Counted from the stretch's first letter, positions 32,602 to 42,568 are shown. The stretch: 64,000 nt of DNA from Sphingomonas sp. Root720 (GCF_001428605.1 NZ_LMID01000010.1:661195-725194), one strand, 5' to 3'. Made by a program: numbers and translations. Notes: a model not told the origin generated them from the sequence alone.

Positions 32602-34730
32602 GTGACGAGCTTCTCCCCGATCGATGCCCGATCCTCGAGGCGGTGGCGCTCGATCACGAGATTCAGGTGGCGATCGACCTCGACGACATAGCCGGGCGGG
32701 CAGATCGTGGTGGACTCGGGTTCTTCGATGATCGCCGGCCCCGCGAAGGCATCGCCCGGGCTGAGCCGTGCACGATCATAGACCTTGGTGTCGACGAAGC
32801 CGCCGGCCGCGGTGAAATAGGCGGGCCGCAGCCGCTTCACGGCCTGCTCGGCATCGCCGGGCCGGGGGGCGTGCGCCGCCTGCTCGGGCTTGCGGACATG
32901 GGCGACGACCCGGACCTTGCAGTGGACCAGCGTGCAGCGATCGGTCGGCCGCAGCCCGGCGGTCGCAGCGTAGAGCTCGCGGAAGCTGGTCTCGGCGGCG
33001 GCGATGACGGCGGCATCGATCGGCCCGTCCGGGATCGGAATGGTGAGGTCGAGCACCTGGCTCTCGAAGCGGATCGACACCGCCCGCTCGACGACGATCC
33101 CGTCCTCGAACCCGTCGCGGCGAAGCTGGTCGCGTCCCTCAGCCTCGAGCTGGGCGAGTTGTGCGTCGAGCGCAGCAAAATCGCCGCGCGAGACGTCGGC
33201 GGCCATGGTGATCTGGTCATAGGCCATGTCGGCGACGAGCAGGCCGAAGGCCGAACGGACCCCCGGCGACGGCGGGATGATCACGGTCGGGATGCCGAAA
33301 TGCTCGGCCACGCCGACGACGTGGAGCGGGCCGGCGCCGCCCGAGGCGGTCAGCACATATTCGCGCGGATCGATGCCCCGCTGAAGCGTGACGATGCGGA
33401 TCGCCGAGGCCATGTTGGTGTTGGCCAGCATGTGGATGCCGCGCGCCACCTCGGTCGCCTCGATGCCGAGCTTCGCCGCCAGCGCATCCGCCGCCGCGCG
33501 GCTGCGCTCGGGATGGATCTTCATCGTGCCGCCGAGGAAATAATCGGGGTCGAGATAGCCGAGCAGCAGATTGGCGTCGGTCACCGTCATGCCGGTGCCG
33601 CCGAAGCCGTAGCAGGCCGGGCCCGGCTCCGAGCTGGCGCTTTCCGGGCCGAGCTGGAGGAAGCCGCCGCGATCGACCCAGGCGATGCTGCCGCCGCCCG
33701 CGCCGACTTCGGCCAGGTCGATCACCGGCACCTTGATCGGCTCGCCCGCATCGCGGCCGCCGGCGCTCGCCTTGCCGCCGACCCGGAAGTCGTTGGTGAT
33801 ACGCGGCTGGCCGTTCTGGACGACGCCGGCCTTGGCGGTGGTCCCGCCCATGTCGAACGAGATGAGGTTGTCGAAGCCGCAGACGCGGCCGAGCTCGGCG
33901 GCGGCCATGATGCCGGCGGCCGGGCCGCTCTCGATCATGTAGGCGGCCTTCTGCGCGGCCGCGGCGGCGGTCATCACCCCGCCGCTCGACTGCATGATCT
34001 GGAGCGGCCGGGCATAGCCGAGCTTGCGCAGCTCCTGCTCCAGCTCGTTGACATAGCCCGAGAAGGTCGGGCCGATATAGGCCGACAGCACCGCGGTCGA
34101 GGCCCGCTCATATTCCTGATATTCGGGCCAGATGTCGGACGAGATGCAGACATAGGCGCCGGGCATGTGGCGGCGGGCGATCTCGGCCACGCGCCGCTCA
34201 TGATCGGGATTGGCATAGCCGTGCAGCAGGCAGATCGCGACCGCCTCCGGCCCCTTGGCGGCGAGCGCGGCGATCCGCGTCTCGGCGTCGGCGGCGTCGA
34301 GCGGCGTGACGACATGACCGAGATGGTCGATACGCTCGTCGATCTCGGCGACCATGCCGCGTGCTACGAGCGGCTCGGGCCGGCGATAGCTCAGGTCGTA
34401 GCGGTTCGATCCGATCGGCTTCTGCTTGCTGATCCGGAACATGTCGCCGAAGCCGAGGGTGGTGACGAAGCCGACCTTGGCGCCCTTGCGCTCGAGGACG
34501 AGATTGGTCGGCAGGGTCGTCGCATGGACGACCCGGTCGAGCTGGGCGCCGGTCGCCCCGACCAGCGCCAGCGCGTCGCGCACCGCGGTCATCACGCCCT
34601 GCACCGGATCGTTCGGGGTGGTCAGCGTCTTGACGTTGCGCACCGTGCCGGTCTGGCTGCACACGATGACGAGATCGGTGAAGGTGCCGCCGACGTCGAC
34701 GCCGACGAAATAGCTGGATGCCTCAACCAC
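32592..34730 (-). CDS. Hydantoinase/oxoprolinase family subunit A (HyuA)
   Basis: This 712-residue subunit of the hydantoinase, acetone carboxylase and oxoprolinase superfamily has ATP-binding ASKHA-type motifs GVDVGGTFTDLVIV near residues 8-21 and FDMGGTTAKAGV in the middle. With HyuB it uses ATP to open a cyclic amide or carboxylate a ketone. The GTG start at 34730 has AGGAG eight bases upstream and overlaps the HyuB stop by eight bases. Adjacent D-aminoacylase-like and cupin genes leave both amide hydrolysis and ketone carboxylation open. Confidence 0.85.
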   Translation of the reverse strand: MVEASSYFVGVDVGGTFTDLVIVCSQTGTVRNVKTLTTPNDPVQGVMTAVRDALALVGATGAQLDRVVHATTLPTNLVLERKGAKVGFVTTLGFGDMFRISKQKPIGSNRYDLSYRRPEPLVARGMVAEIDERIDHLGHVVTPLDAADAETRIAALAAKGPEAVAICLLHGYANPDHERRVAEIARRHMPGAYVCISSDIWPEYQEYERASTAVLSAYIGPTFSGYVNELEQELRKLGYARPLQIMQSSGGVMTAAAAAQKAAYMIESGPAAGIMAAAELGRVCGFDNLISFDMGGTTAKAGVVQNGQPRITNDFRVGGKASAGGRDAGEPIKVPVIDLAEVGAGGGSIAWVDRGGFLQLGPESASSEPGPACYGFGGTGMTVTDANLLLGYLDPDYFLGGTMKIHPERSRAAADALAAKLGIEATEVARGIHMLANTNMASAIRIVTLQRGIDPREYVLTASGGAGPLHVVGVAEHFGIPTVIIPPSPGVRSAFGLLVADMAYDQITMAADVSRGDFAALDAQLAQLEAEGRDQLRRDGFEDGIVVERAVSIRFESQVLDLTIPIPDGPIDAAVIAAAETSFRELYAATAGLRPTDRCTLVHCKVRVVAHVRKPEQAAHAPRPGDAEQAVKRLRPAYFTAAGGFVDTKVYDRARLSPGDAFAGPAIIEEPESTTICPPGYVVEVDRHLNLVIERHRLEDRASIGEKLVTCL

Positions 34731-36483
34731 GGCGCCGCTCCTCGGTCGCCGCCACATCGATGTCGGTACCATCCGCGTTGAGCACGACCCCGTAAATCTC
34801 CCTTGCCGCCTCGACCGAGACGATCCCTTCTTCGAGGTCGGCGAGCACCAGCGCCGGATCGCGCTCGCGCGGGTCGCCCAGTCCGCCGCCGCCGGGGCAC
34901 ATGATGGTCAGCACGTCGCCCGCCTTCAGCCGATGGTTGGTGATCTTGCCCGGCAGCGAATATTCGCCCGCGCTTCCCTGGTTGACGATCCAGGCCGCGC
35001 CGCTGCCGGCCATCCCGCCGTCGAGGCCGGGCGGCGGACGGTCGAAGCGGTCGGTCGCCCGCGCGGTGATCACCACGTCGGTCTGGAACTCGATCTCCTT
35101 GACGAGCCCCGCCCCGCCCCGCCAGCGGCCGGGACCGCCGGTGTCGGGCGCGAGCCGGTAGCAGCGGTAGCGGACCGGGTGGCCCCACTCATAGCCTTCG
35201 AGATTCCGCTCATAGCCGGCCTGGCCGTGGAACAGCAGCGGCAGGCCGTCGCCACCGTCCTCGCCGTACCGCGCGCCGCACGAGCCGAAGCAGACGTCGA
35301 GCATGCTCCACAGACCAGTGCCGTCCGGGGTCGCGCCCTGGATGTTGAGGGTGTGGACCGTGGCGCCCGGCGCCATCGTCCTGGTCTCGTCGATCACCGA
35401 CAGCGCCTGCAGCACCGCGTCGATCACCGCTTGTCCCGTCGCCAGCCGGATGTTGCAGGCGGACGGGTAGGAACAGTTTACCACCGTGCCTTGCGGCATC
35501 AGCACCTCGATCGGACGATAGAAGCCCTCGTTCATCGGGATGGTCGGATCGAGATGGCAGCGCAGCGCATAGTTGATGCACGATAGGGTCTGCGACGCGG
35601 TCGAGTTGATCGCCCCCGTCGCCTGCTTCGCACTGCCGGTGAAGTCGAGCCGGCATTCGGTCCCGTCGATCTCGATCCGGACATGGACCGGATAGTCGCG
35701 ATCGGGGATGATGCCGTCATTCTCGACCGTGAAGCTGCCGGAATAGACGCCGTCGGGCATGTCGGCGAAGCCCTGGCGCACCAGCCGCTCCGAATAGTCG
35801 AGCAGTTCGTCGATCATCTCGCCGAGCGGCCCGTAACCGAACTTGCCGACCATCTCGGCCAGCCGCAGCGCCGCGACGTTGCCGCCCGCCGCCAGCGCGT
35901 TGATGTCGCTCATCAGCTTGGCCGGGGTCCGGCTGTTCGAGCAGATCAGCCGGGTCACCGCCTCGTCAAGCTTGCCCGCACGGTAGAGCTTGGTCGGCGG
36001 GATGGTCAGTCCCTCGTGAAAGCACTCGCTGGCATTGGCGGGCAACCCGCCCGAGGACATGCCGCCGAGGTCGGACACGATCATCATCAGCCCGCAGTAG
36101 AAGGCAGGCTTGCCGTCGTGGAACACCGGGCGGAAGGCGCCGACGTCGGTGGGATGGACGCCGCCGGCGAAGGGATCGTTGACGATCAGCACATCGCCCT
36201 CGACGAGGGTCTCGGGCGGATGATCGCGCAGCACGGCCTGCAGCATGGCGCGCAGCGCGGCCGAGTGCATGATGCCCACCTCGGTCTGCGCGATCAGCCG
36301 CGCCTGCGCGTCATAGAGGGTGCAGGCGATCTCAGCCGAGGCCGCGACGAAGGTCGATCCCGCGCTGCGGGCGGCCCGGATGCCGGCCTCCTGCGCGACC
36401 AGCATCAGGCTGTTCTTGACGACTTCGCACAGGATCGGGTCGAGCGCCCGGGTCGTATCGATGGCACCGGTCGCTACGCTCAC
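34723..36483 (-). CDS. Hydantoinase family subunit B (HyuB)
   Basis: This 586-residue subunit has the hydantoinase B hallmarks VVKNSLMLVAQEAG, NDPFAGGVHPTDVG, NEGFYRP and a C-terminal PGGGGLGDPRERDP. It pairs with HyuA. I chose the GTG at 36483, one base after the cupin stop, because a longer reading frame would run through the cupin gene. No third small subunit typical of acetone carboxylase is present. Confidence 0.87.
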   Translation of the reverse strand: MSVATGAIDTTRALDPILCEVVKNSLMLVAQEAGIRAARSAGSTFVAASAEIACTLYDAQARLIAQTEVGIMHSAALRAMLQAVLRDHPPETLVEGDVLIVNDPFAGGVHPTDVGAFRPVFHDGKPAFYCGLMMIVSDLGGMSSGGLPANASECFHEGLTIPPTKLYRAGKLDEAVTRLICSNSRTPAKLMSDINALAAGGNVAALRLAEMVGKFGYGPLGEMIDELLDYSERLVRQGFADMPDGVYSGSFTVENDGIIPDRDYPVHVRIEIDGTECRLDFTGSAKQATGAINSTASQTLSCINYALRCHLDPTIPMNEGFYRPIEVLMPQGTVVNCSYPSACNIRLATGQAVIDAVLQALSVIDETRTMAPGATVHTLNIQGATPDGTGLWSMLDVCFGSCGARYGEDGGDGLPLLFHGQAGYERNLEGYEWGHPVRYRCYRLAPDTGGPGRWRGGAGLVKEIEFQTDVVITARATDRFDRPPPGLDGGMAGSGAAWIVNQGSAGEYSLPGKITNHRLKAGDVLTIMCPGGGGLGDPRERDPALVLADLEEGIVSVEAAREIYGVVLNADGTDIDVAATEERRRG

Positions 36484-36484
36484 C

Positions 36485-36967
36485 TCAGTTGTTCCTTGTA
36501 TCCTTGAGCCAGTCCGGCATGTCGATCGGCGGATTGGGGAGCGGGACGATGCCCTTGTCGGCGAGCAGCTTCTCATAATCGTCGCGGTTCGCGGGGAAGG
36601 AGCGCGGGTCGCCCATCATCACCTCGAACAGCTTGACGCCGTTGGGACCTGCGACGAACGGGCCGAAGGTGTCACCCCGGTCCAGCGCGATGTGCGTGCC
36701 CGCGGGACAGTGGATGTCGCCGCACATCATGTCGCCGTCGATGACGAAGACGACATGATGGCTGTTGTGGCCGTGCGGGCGGACGACCATGCCCGGGTCC
36801 CATTCGGCGTAGAGCGAGAGATATTTGTCCGAGAACTCCATCCACTTCTCGCGGACCGAGGCGGTGCGGTCACCCTGCTGCTGGCGGCGGACCTCCTGCC
36901 ATTTGAAGTCGTCGAGATGGGTGAAACGGGCCTTCTTGTTGATGTCGGGATCTGCGGTCTCGTCCAT
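36485..36967 (-). CDS. Single-domain cupin protein
   Basis: This 160-residue cupin has the metal-binding motif PHGHNSHHVVFVIDGD (motif 1) and GTHIALDRGDTFGPF in the second motif region. It lies one base before HyuB and 17 bp after the TauD gene. Cupins of this size act as dioxygenases, isomerases or small-molecule sensors. It is the third member of an amidohydrolase-TauD-cupin set repeated at 47.6-51.2 kb. Confidence 0.78.
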   Translation of the reverse strand: MDETADPDINKKARFTHLDDFKWQEVRRQQQGDRTASVREKWMEFSDKYLSLYAEWDPGMVVRPHGHNSHHVVFVIDGDMMCGDIHCPAGTHIALDRGDTFGPFVAGPNGVKLFEVMMGDPRSFPANRDDYEKLLADKGIVPLPNPPIDMPDWLKDTRNN

Positions 36968-36984
36968 GATGCTCTCCGCTATGG

Positions 36985-37881
36985 TTACTGCGCGCGCGCG
37001 GTTGCGCGGTCGACGCTGCCTTGGACGTCCGGGCGCTGAGCATCCGGGCGCTCGGCATCGGCGATGCCCTGGATGCGCGTGCCGGCGATCGTCACCCGCT
37101 GCATCATGCGGCGCTCGCGATAGTCGGCGACCGCATAATGCTGCACGGCGCGATTGTCCCAGAACGCCACGTCGCCGCTATTCCAGCGCAGCCGTACCTG
37201 GAACTCGGGACTGCGCACATGATCGTAGAGCAGGCGCAGCAGCGCATCGCTCTCGTTCCGGCTCATCCCGTCGATCGCCACCGTCCAGTTGGCGTTGACG
37301 TTGAGCAGGCGCCGGCCGGTTTCGGGATGGACCGCGACGACCGGGTGCAGCACCGGCGGCCACTCGTCGACCTTGTCGCGCAGCGACGCGCCCATGACAT
37401 GCTTGGTTCGTTCGGCCATCTGTTCCAGCGAGTGGATCGCGCTGAGCCCGTCGAGCATCGACCGCAACCCCGACGACAGCGCCTGATAGGCCGCGTACAT
37501 GTTCGCGAAGCAGGTATCCCCGCCGATCGACGGCAACAGATGCGCCTGCAGGATCGACCCCATCGGCGGGGCGGGCATATAGGTGTTGTCGGCGTGCCAG
37601 CTGTCGGCGCCCTCGCCCTTCGGATTCTTCTGATCGAGGACGATCACCTCGGGCGCGGGAGACGATGCCGTGCGGAACAGCGGCAGGTCGATCTCGCCGA
37701 AATAGCGCCCGAAGCGGACGTGCTGCTCGACCGACAGCTTCGGCTGCCCGCGGAAGAACAGCACCAGATGCTCGAGCAGGGCGGCGCGGATGTCCGCCAC
37801 TACGCCCTTGTCGAGCGGTTGGGACAGGTCCACCCCGTGAACGTCCGCCCCGATATTCGCCGTCACTTTGCGGATGTCCAT
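36985..37881 (-). CDS. TauD/TfdA family Fe(II)/2-oxoglutarate dioxygenase 1
   Basis: This 298-residue enzyme has the iron triad His96-x-Asp98 (WHADNTY) and His248 (NRAVQHYA), and Arg262 for 2-oxoglutarate (MMQRVTIAG). The family hydroxylates a substrate next to a heteroatom, so that taurine, aryloxyacetates or similar compounds break apart. AGGAGAGGGG precedes the ATG. It lies 41 bp after the D-aminoacylase-like gene. Confidence 0.9.
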   Translation of the reverse strand: MDIRKVTANIGADVHGVDLSQPLDKGVVADIRAALLEHLVLFFRGQPKLSVEQHVRFGRYFGEIDLPLFRTASSPAPEVIVLDQKNPKGEGADSWHADNTYMPAPPMGSILQAHLLPSIGGDTCFANMYAAYQALSSGLRSMLDGLSAIHSLEQMAERTKHVMGASLRDKVDEWPPVLHPVVAVHPETGRRLLNVNANWTVAIDGMSRNESDALLRLLYDHVRSPEFQVRLRWNSGDVAFWDNRAVQHYAVADYRERRMMQRVTIAGTRIQGIADAERPDAQRPDVQGSVDRATARAQ

Positions 37882-37922
37882 CCGTCCACCCCTCTCCTGA
37901 TTGTCCTCGGCTGCCGGCGTCT

Positions 37923-39656
37923 TCAGGCCGGCGAGACTACCGTGCCCGGCAGGTTGGTCGTCAGCGCCCCGTCCAGCACGATCGGCTGGCCGTTGACGAT
38001 CGTCGCCTTGACGCCCTTGCCCCAGGCCTTGAACCGCCCGACATTGCCTGGCAGGTCGCGGGCAAACTCCTTGCGCCACGGGCCGATCGTCTCGGGATCG
38101 AAGATCATGATGTCGGCGGGACCGGTGACGCGCAGCGTGCCGCGATCGACGAGACCGAGCAGGGCGGCCGGAATCTGGGTGATCTGACGAATGCCCTCCT
38201 CCAGCGACCAGGCGCCGCGATCGAGCACCCACGATCGCAGGAAATAGGAGCTCCAGTCCGAACCGTCGTCCTTGGCGAGGTGTGCGCCGCCGTCGGACAC
38301 GCCGATGATCATGCGCGGATCATATTGCGCCGTCTTGACCGCCTCGGCCCACTCCGGGGTCTCGGTCTGCCAGCGGAACTCGGTCTGCATATCCTCGTCG
38401 AGCAGCAGGTCGAGAACGACGTCGCCCGGGGCCTTGCCGGCCTCCTTGGCGATGTCGGCGACGCTCTTGCCCTGGAGCGCGGCATTCTTCGGATCGGCGA
38501 CCGAATCGACGAACAGCGCAACCCAGAGCGGCGGCGGCAGCATCGTGCCCTTGGTGGGATCGCGATTATACTTCTCGACCGCGTCACGCATCTCGTCGCG
38601 GGCGACGGGATCGCGCAGCAGCGCGTCGCGCTCTTCCTTGGGCAGGCGCATCATCTTGTGCCACGATGCGACCGCCGGATAATGCGGACAGTTCGGGCCG
38701 AAGATCACCGGCCGATCGAACGGGCGCGAGATGAGCAGCGAATAGACCGGTGCTCCGGCCGCCGTCGCCCGATCGAGGAACTTGACCGAGGCTTCCCAGG
38801 TCGCCGTCGGGGCATCGACCTTGTTGCGCCCGCCCAGCCCCTGGATGATGATCGGCACGCCCGACCGCAGACCGAGTTCGATCAGATAATCCTTGTCGAT
38901 GTCGTCGAGCCCACCGATCGAGCTTGCCGGCAGGAAGGTGATCGACCCCTTGCCGAACTTGCCGAGTTCGTCGGCCAGCGCGAGGAACTCGGAGCGATCG
39001 GCAAGGCGCGAAGGCACCGGATCGCCATTGATGTCCATATGCACCGCGGCCGCCGACGAAGAGAGCCCGGCGGCGCCTGCCTCCAGCGCCTCGGCGAGCA
39101 TCGCGCGCATCTGGGCAACCTCGTCCTCGGTCGCGGCGCGGCGATGCGAGTCGTCGCCCATCACCCAGCGGCGCAGGTTCGAGTGGCCGACATAGCAGGC
39201 GAAGTTGACGCCGAGCCGACCGGTGCGGGTCTTGATGAACTCTTCGAACGTGACGAACTCGTCCCAGCGAACCGCGGCGAGCGCGATCGGGTCCATATCC
39301 TCGACCCGCGCGAAGATGCCCTTCAGATATTCACGATCCTCGGGCTTGCACGGCGCGACCGAAAAGCCGCAATTTCCCGCCAGCACCGTCGTGACGCCGT
39401 GATAGCAGGACATGGTCGCATAGGGATCGAAGGTAATCTGCGGATCATAATGGGTGTGCGGATCGACGATGCCGGGGGCGACGATACAGCCCTTGGCGTC
39501 GATCTCGCTGTCGGCGGTGGCGTTTTCGAGATGCGCGAACTTGGCGATCTTGCCGTCGCGGATGCCGACGTCGAGACGGCGGCGCGGCAGTCCGGTGCCG
39601 TCGACCACGATACCGTTGCGGATCAGCAGGTCGAAATGTTCGGCAACCCCCGTCAT
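37923..39656 (-). CDS. D-aminoacylase-like amidohydrolase 1 (N-acyl-D-amino-acid deacylase family)
   Basis: This 577-residue metal hydrolase has an N-terminal beta-sandwich strand LLIRNGIVVDGTG, then His67-x-His69 (DPHTHYD), the bridging Cys96 (AGNCGFS) and a C-terminal SDGGAH segment that carries the Asp ligand. It fits the family that removes acyl groups from D-amino acids, although many members act on other cyclic or acyl amides. AGGAGAGC precedes the ATG. It is the first gene of the ten-gene leftward operon, with a clear promoter and operator at 39731-39760. Confidence 0.88.
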   Translation of the reverse strand: MTGVAEHFDLLIRNGIVVDGTGLPRRRLDVGIRDGKIAKFAHLENATADSEIDAKGCIVAPGIVDPHTHYDPQITFDPYATMSCYHGVTTVLAGNCGFSVAPCKPEDREYLKGIFARVEDMDPIALAAVRWDEFVTFEEFIKTRTGRLGVNFACYVGHSNLRRWVMGDDSHRRAATEDEVAQMRAMLAEALEAGAAGLSSSAAAVHMDINGDPVPSRLADRSEFLALADELGKFGKGSITFLPASSIGGLDDIDKDYLIELGLRSGVPIIIQGLGGRNKVDAPTATWEASVKFLDRATAAGAPVYSLLISRPFDRPVIFGPNCPHYPAVASWHKMMRLPKEERDALLRDPVARDEMRDAVEKYNRDPTKGTMLPPPLWVALFVDSVADPKNAALQGKSVADIAKEAGKAPGDVVLDLLLDEDMQTEFRWQTETPEWAEAVKTAQYDPRMIIGVSDGGAHLAKDDGSDWSSYFLRSWVLDRGAWSLEEGIRQITQIPAALLGLVDRGTLRVTGPADIMIFDPETIGPWRKEFARDLPGNVGRFKAWGKGVKATIVNGQPIVLDGALTTNLPGTVVSPA

Positions 39657-39730
39657 CCAAGCTCTCCTATCGATGGGGCGGAGCCATGTGCCGCGGACGC
39701 GGCCTGACGTGAATCGCCCGATTGACCCGC

Positions 39731-39760
39731 AATCTATCCACCAACCGATCGCTTGTCTAT
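39731..39760 (-). promoter_or_regulatory. Promoter and shared operator, copy d (ten-gene operon)
   Basis: On the minus strand TAGACA (39759-39754) and TAGATT (39736-39731) are 17 bp apart, and the operator CACCAACCGATCGCTTG (plus strand, from 39739) fills the spacer. A repressor bound here would block polymerase. The untranslated leader would be about 68 bases. The remaining gap up to 39933 is AT-rich and shows only a weak GATAG/CTATC hairpin past the ALDH stop. Confidence 0.6.
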
Positions 39761-39933
39761 ATCGCGGGAAAGAATGATGGCGCGCCGTCCGGCATGGTGG
39801 CGCACCATCATTAAATCGATAAAAACCAGTGCTTTAATTTCAGAATAGCTCTCTCATGCTGGTCTCATTCTAGAATTCGAAATCGCGAACTGCCGGAAAA
39901 TTATACTAAGCGCTCGATAGGTTTCTATCCGGA

Positions 39934-41430
39934 TCAGGCCAGATCGACCCACACCGATTTGGTCTGCTGGTAGCCGCGAAGGCTCTCCATACCGCTGTCG
40001 CGGCCATAGCCGCTGTCCTTGTAGCCGCCGAACGGGACCGCCCAGTGCAGCCGGCGATAGGTGTTGAGCCACACCGCCCCCGCCTCGACCGCCGCCGCCA
40101 TCCGGTGGCCGCGCTTGAGGTCGTTGGTCCACAGGCCGCAGGCGAGGCCGTAGTTGGAATCATTGGCGATCGCGATCGCCTCCTCCGCATCGTCGAACGG
40201 CATCACGCAGGCGACCGGGCCGAAGATTTCCTCGCGCACCGTCCGCGCCTGGTTGCCGAGGCCGGCGAACAGCGTCGGCCGGACGAAATAGCCGCCGGCA
40301 TGCGGCGATCCCGCGCCGAACACAGCTTCGCCCGCTTCCCCGCCGCACAGCACCTCGCCGCCCTCCTCGCGCCCGAGGTCGAGATAGGACTTCACCTTCT
40401 CGAACTGCCGGTCGAGCGCGATCGGCCCCATCTGGCTGGCGGCGTCCATCGGATCGCCGAGGCGGATCGCGGTGATGATCTTCACCATCCGCTCGATCAT
40501 CTCGTCATAGATCGGCCGCTGCAGCAGGATGCGCGTGCCCGAGATGCAGGACTGGCCGGCGGCACCGTTGAAGATGCCCATCGTCGTCACGCCAATCGCG
40601 GCGGCATCGAGATCCGCGTCGGCGAAGACGATGTTGGCCGACTTGCCGCCGAGTTCGAAGCTGAGCGGCTTGATCGCCTCGGCCGAACGGCGGGTGATCG
40701 CGCGCGCGGTCAGGGTCGATCCGGTGAAGCTGATCTTGCCGACGTCGGGGTGGCCCGCGATCGCATCGCCCGCTTCCGATCCCAGCCCGGCAACGACGTT
40801 GACGACGCCGGGCGGGAAGCCAGCCTGCTCGAACAGTTCGGCGATGACGAGGATCGAGCAGGACGCGGTCTCGGCCGGCTTGACGACGACGGTGTTACCC
40901 GCCGCCAGCGCGGCGCCGACCTTCGCCGCGAACACCGATCCGGGCGAGTTCCATGGCACGATGATCCCCACCACGCCGATCGGCTCGCGCTGGACATAAT
41001 TCACGCTCATCGGGCTGACCTGGATGGTCTCGCCGTGGATCTTGTCGGCGGCACCGGCCCAGTAATGGAACATCTGCGCGATCGCCGGAATGTCGCCGGC
41101 GCGGGTGTCGCTGATGATCTTGCCGTTGTCGCGGGTCTCGATGACCGCCAGCTCCTCGAGCCGGGGCCCGACCAGATCGGCCACCTTGCGCAACAGCGCG
41201 GCGCGCTGGGCGGCCGCCATCTGCCGCCATGGCCCGCGGAAGGCGCGCCTGGCGGCCGCGACCGCCGCATCGATATCGTCGGCGCGGCCATCGGGAACCT
41301 GCGCCCAGACCTGGCCGGTCGCCGGATCGATGCTGTCGATCCAGCCCCCATTGGCGGCGGGCCGCGACTGGCCGTCGATCAGGTTATGGAAGCGCCGGAC
41401 GCGCGTGTCCGTGCGGTCGAAGTCCGCCAT
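39934..41430 (-). CDS. NAD(P)-dependent aldehyde dehydrogenase 2
   Basis: This 498-residue ALDH-superfamily enzyme has Glu259 in SFELGGKS and Cys295 in GQSCIS, IIVPWNSPGSVF in the cofactor pocket, and a C-terminal PFGGYKDSGYGRD. It would oxidise an aldehyde, most simply the product of the alcohol dehydrogenase gene 19 bp upstream. The two genes form a leftward unit that starts from the promoter near 42630. Confidence 0.92.
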   Translation of the reverse strand: MADFDRTDTRVRRFHNLIDGQSRPAANGGWIDSIDPATGQVWAQVPDGRADDIDAAVAAARRAFRGPWRQMAAAQRAALLRKVADLVGPRLEELAVIETRDNGKIISDTRAGDIPAIAQMFHYWAGAADKIHGETIQVSPMSVNYVQREPIGVVGIIVPWNSPGSVFAAKVGAALAAGNTVVVKPAETASCSILVIAELFEQAGFPPGVVNVVAGLGSEAGDAIAGHPDVGKISFTGSTLTARAITRRSAEAIKPLSFELGGKSANIVFADADLDAAAIGVTTMGIFNGAAGQSCISGTRILLQRPIYDEMIERMVKIITAIRLGDPMDAASQMGPIALDRQFEKVKSYLDLGREEGGEVLCGGEAGEAVFGAGSPHAGGYFVRPTLFAGLGNQARTVREEIFGPVACVMPFDDAEEAIAIANDSNYGLACGLWTNDLKRGHRMAAAVEAGAVWLNTYRRLHWAVPFGGYKDSGYGRDSGMESLRGYQQTKSVWVDLA

Positions 41431-41449
41431 GTCAGTCTCTCCTATGCCG

Positions 41450-42568
41450 TCAGAGCAACGCGCGATCGATCGCGACCACGGTCTTCGCGGTCTGCGCCCG
41501 ATCGGCCTCGGCGATCGCCGCGCCGATATCGTCGAAATCGAAGGTCTTTCCGACCAGTTCGTCGAGCTTGAGCATGCCGCGCTCGTACAGCCCGACGATG
41601 CGGGGTATCTCCCGGCCCGGGATGTTGCCGCCGCCGAGACAGCCCATCAGCTTGCGCTCGCCGAACAGCAGCCCGGCATTGACCGACACGTCCGATGCCC
41701 AGGGCACGCCGCCGATCATGACGGTAGTGCCGCCGCGCCCGGTGAAGCCGATCGCCTGGCGGATCAGTGCATGGTTGCCGACCACCTCGAAGGCGAAGTC
41801 GACGCCGCGCGGCTCGAGCGCCTTGACCGCCGCGTCGACCTCGGCCGGGTCGCCGCCGCTCTGGAGCAGGTCGGTCGCCCCCATGTTCGACGCGATGTCG
41901 AGCTTGTCCCTGTTGGTGTCGATCGCGATGATGCGCGAGGCGCCGGCGATCCGCGCGCCCTGGATCACGTTGAGCCCGACCCCGCCGCAGCCGATCACCG
42001 CGACGCTGGCGCCGGGCGTCACCTTCGCGACATTGAACACCGCACCGAGGCCCGTCGTCACCGAGCAGGCGCAGAAGCACAGCCGGTCGAGCGGCAGATG
42101 CGGGGCGACCTTGACCAGCATCGCCTCGCGCATCACCGCATATTCGGCGAGCGAGCCCACGCCGACCATCGGGAAGACCATATGCCCGTCCTGCGAGAAG
42201 CGGGTCGAGTCGTCCGCCATCCGGCCCACCGCGCTCTTGAATTCGGGTCCGTCGCAGAACTGCTGCTTGCCGCCATTGCACTGGTCGCAATGACCGCACG
42301 GACCGAACATCGCCATCACGACATGATCGCCGCGCTTGAGGTCGCGCACGCCGGGGCCGACCGCCTCGACCACCCCAGCGCCCTCATGGCCCAGGATGAC
42401 GGGCCGATCCTTGCCGACATTGCTGCGGTTGTGGACGACGTGGAGATCGGACCCGCAAATTCCCGAGGCGGCGATCTTGACCAGCACCTCGCCGAAGCGG
42501 GGTTCCTCGACGGTCACCTCCTCCAGCCGGGGGATATGACTGTCATAATGCAACAAGGCTGCGCGCAT
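41450..42568 (-). CDS. Zinc-dependent alcohol dehydrogenase (MDR family)
   Basis: This 372-residue enzyme has catalytic zinc ligands Cys38 and His61 with Glu62 (GICGSD, GHEGAGVV), structural zinc cysteines 91, 94, 97 and 105, and a Rossmann loop GCGGVGLNVIQGA. It oxidises primary or aryl alcohols to aldehydes with NAD. AAGGAGAGGGCG directly precedes the ATG at 42568; an upstream in-frame Met lacks a site. It is divergent from MFS transporter 2. Confidence 0.9.
   Translation of the reverse strand: MRAALLHYDSHIPRLEEVTVEEPRFGEVLVKIAASGICGSDLHVVHNRSNVGKDRPVILGHEGAGVVEAVGPGVRDLKRGDHVVMAMFGPCGHCDQCNGGKQQFCDGPEFKSAVGRMADDSTRFSQDGHMVFPMVGVGSLAEYAVMREAMLVKVAPHLPLDRLCFCACSVTTGLGAVFNVAKVTPGASVAVIGCGGVGLNVIQGARIAGASRIIAIDTNRDKLDIASNMGATDLLQSGGDPAEVDAAVKALEPRGVDFAFEVVGNHALIRQAIGFTGRGGTTVMIGGVPWASDVSVNAGLLFGERKLMGCLGGGNIPGREIPRIVGLYERGMLKLDELVGKTFDFDDIGAAIAEADRAQTAKTVVAIDRALL

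Noticed and set aside
32643-34781. 712-codon open frame on the plus strand opposite HyuA
   Set aside because: The protein is a low-information antisense product of the HyuA gene, which has clear motifs and a ribosome-binding site.
39854-40132. Small minus-strand open frame at the end of aldehyde dehydrogenase 2
   Set aside because: It is a different frame of the ALDH 3' end extended into an AT-rich gap and has no coding features.
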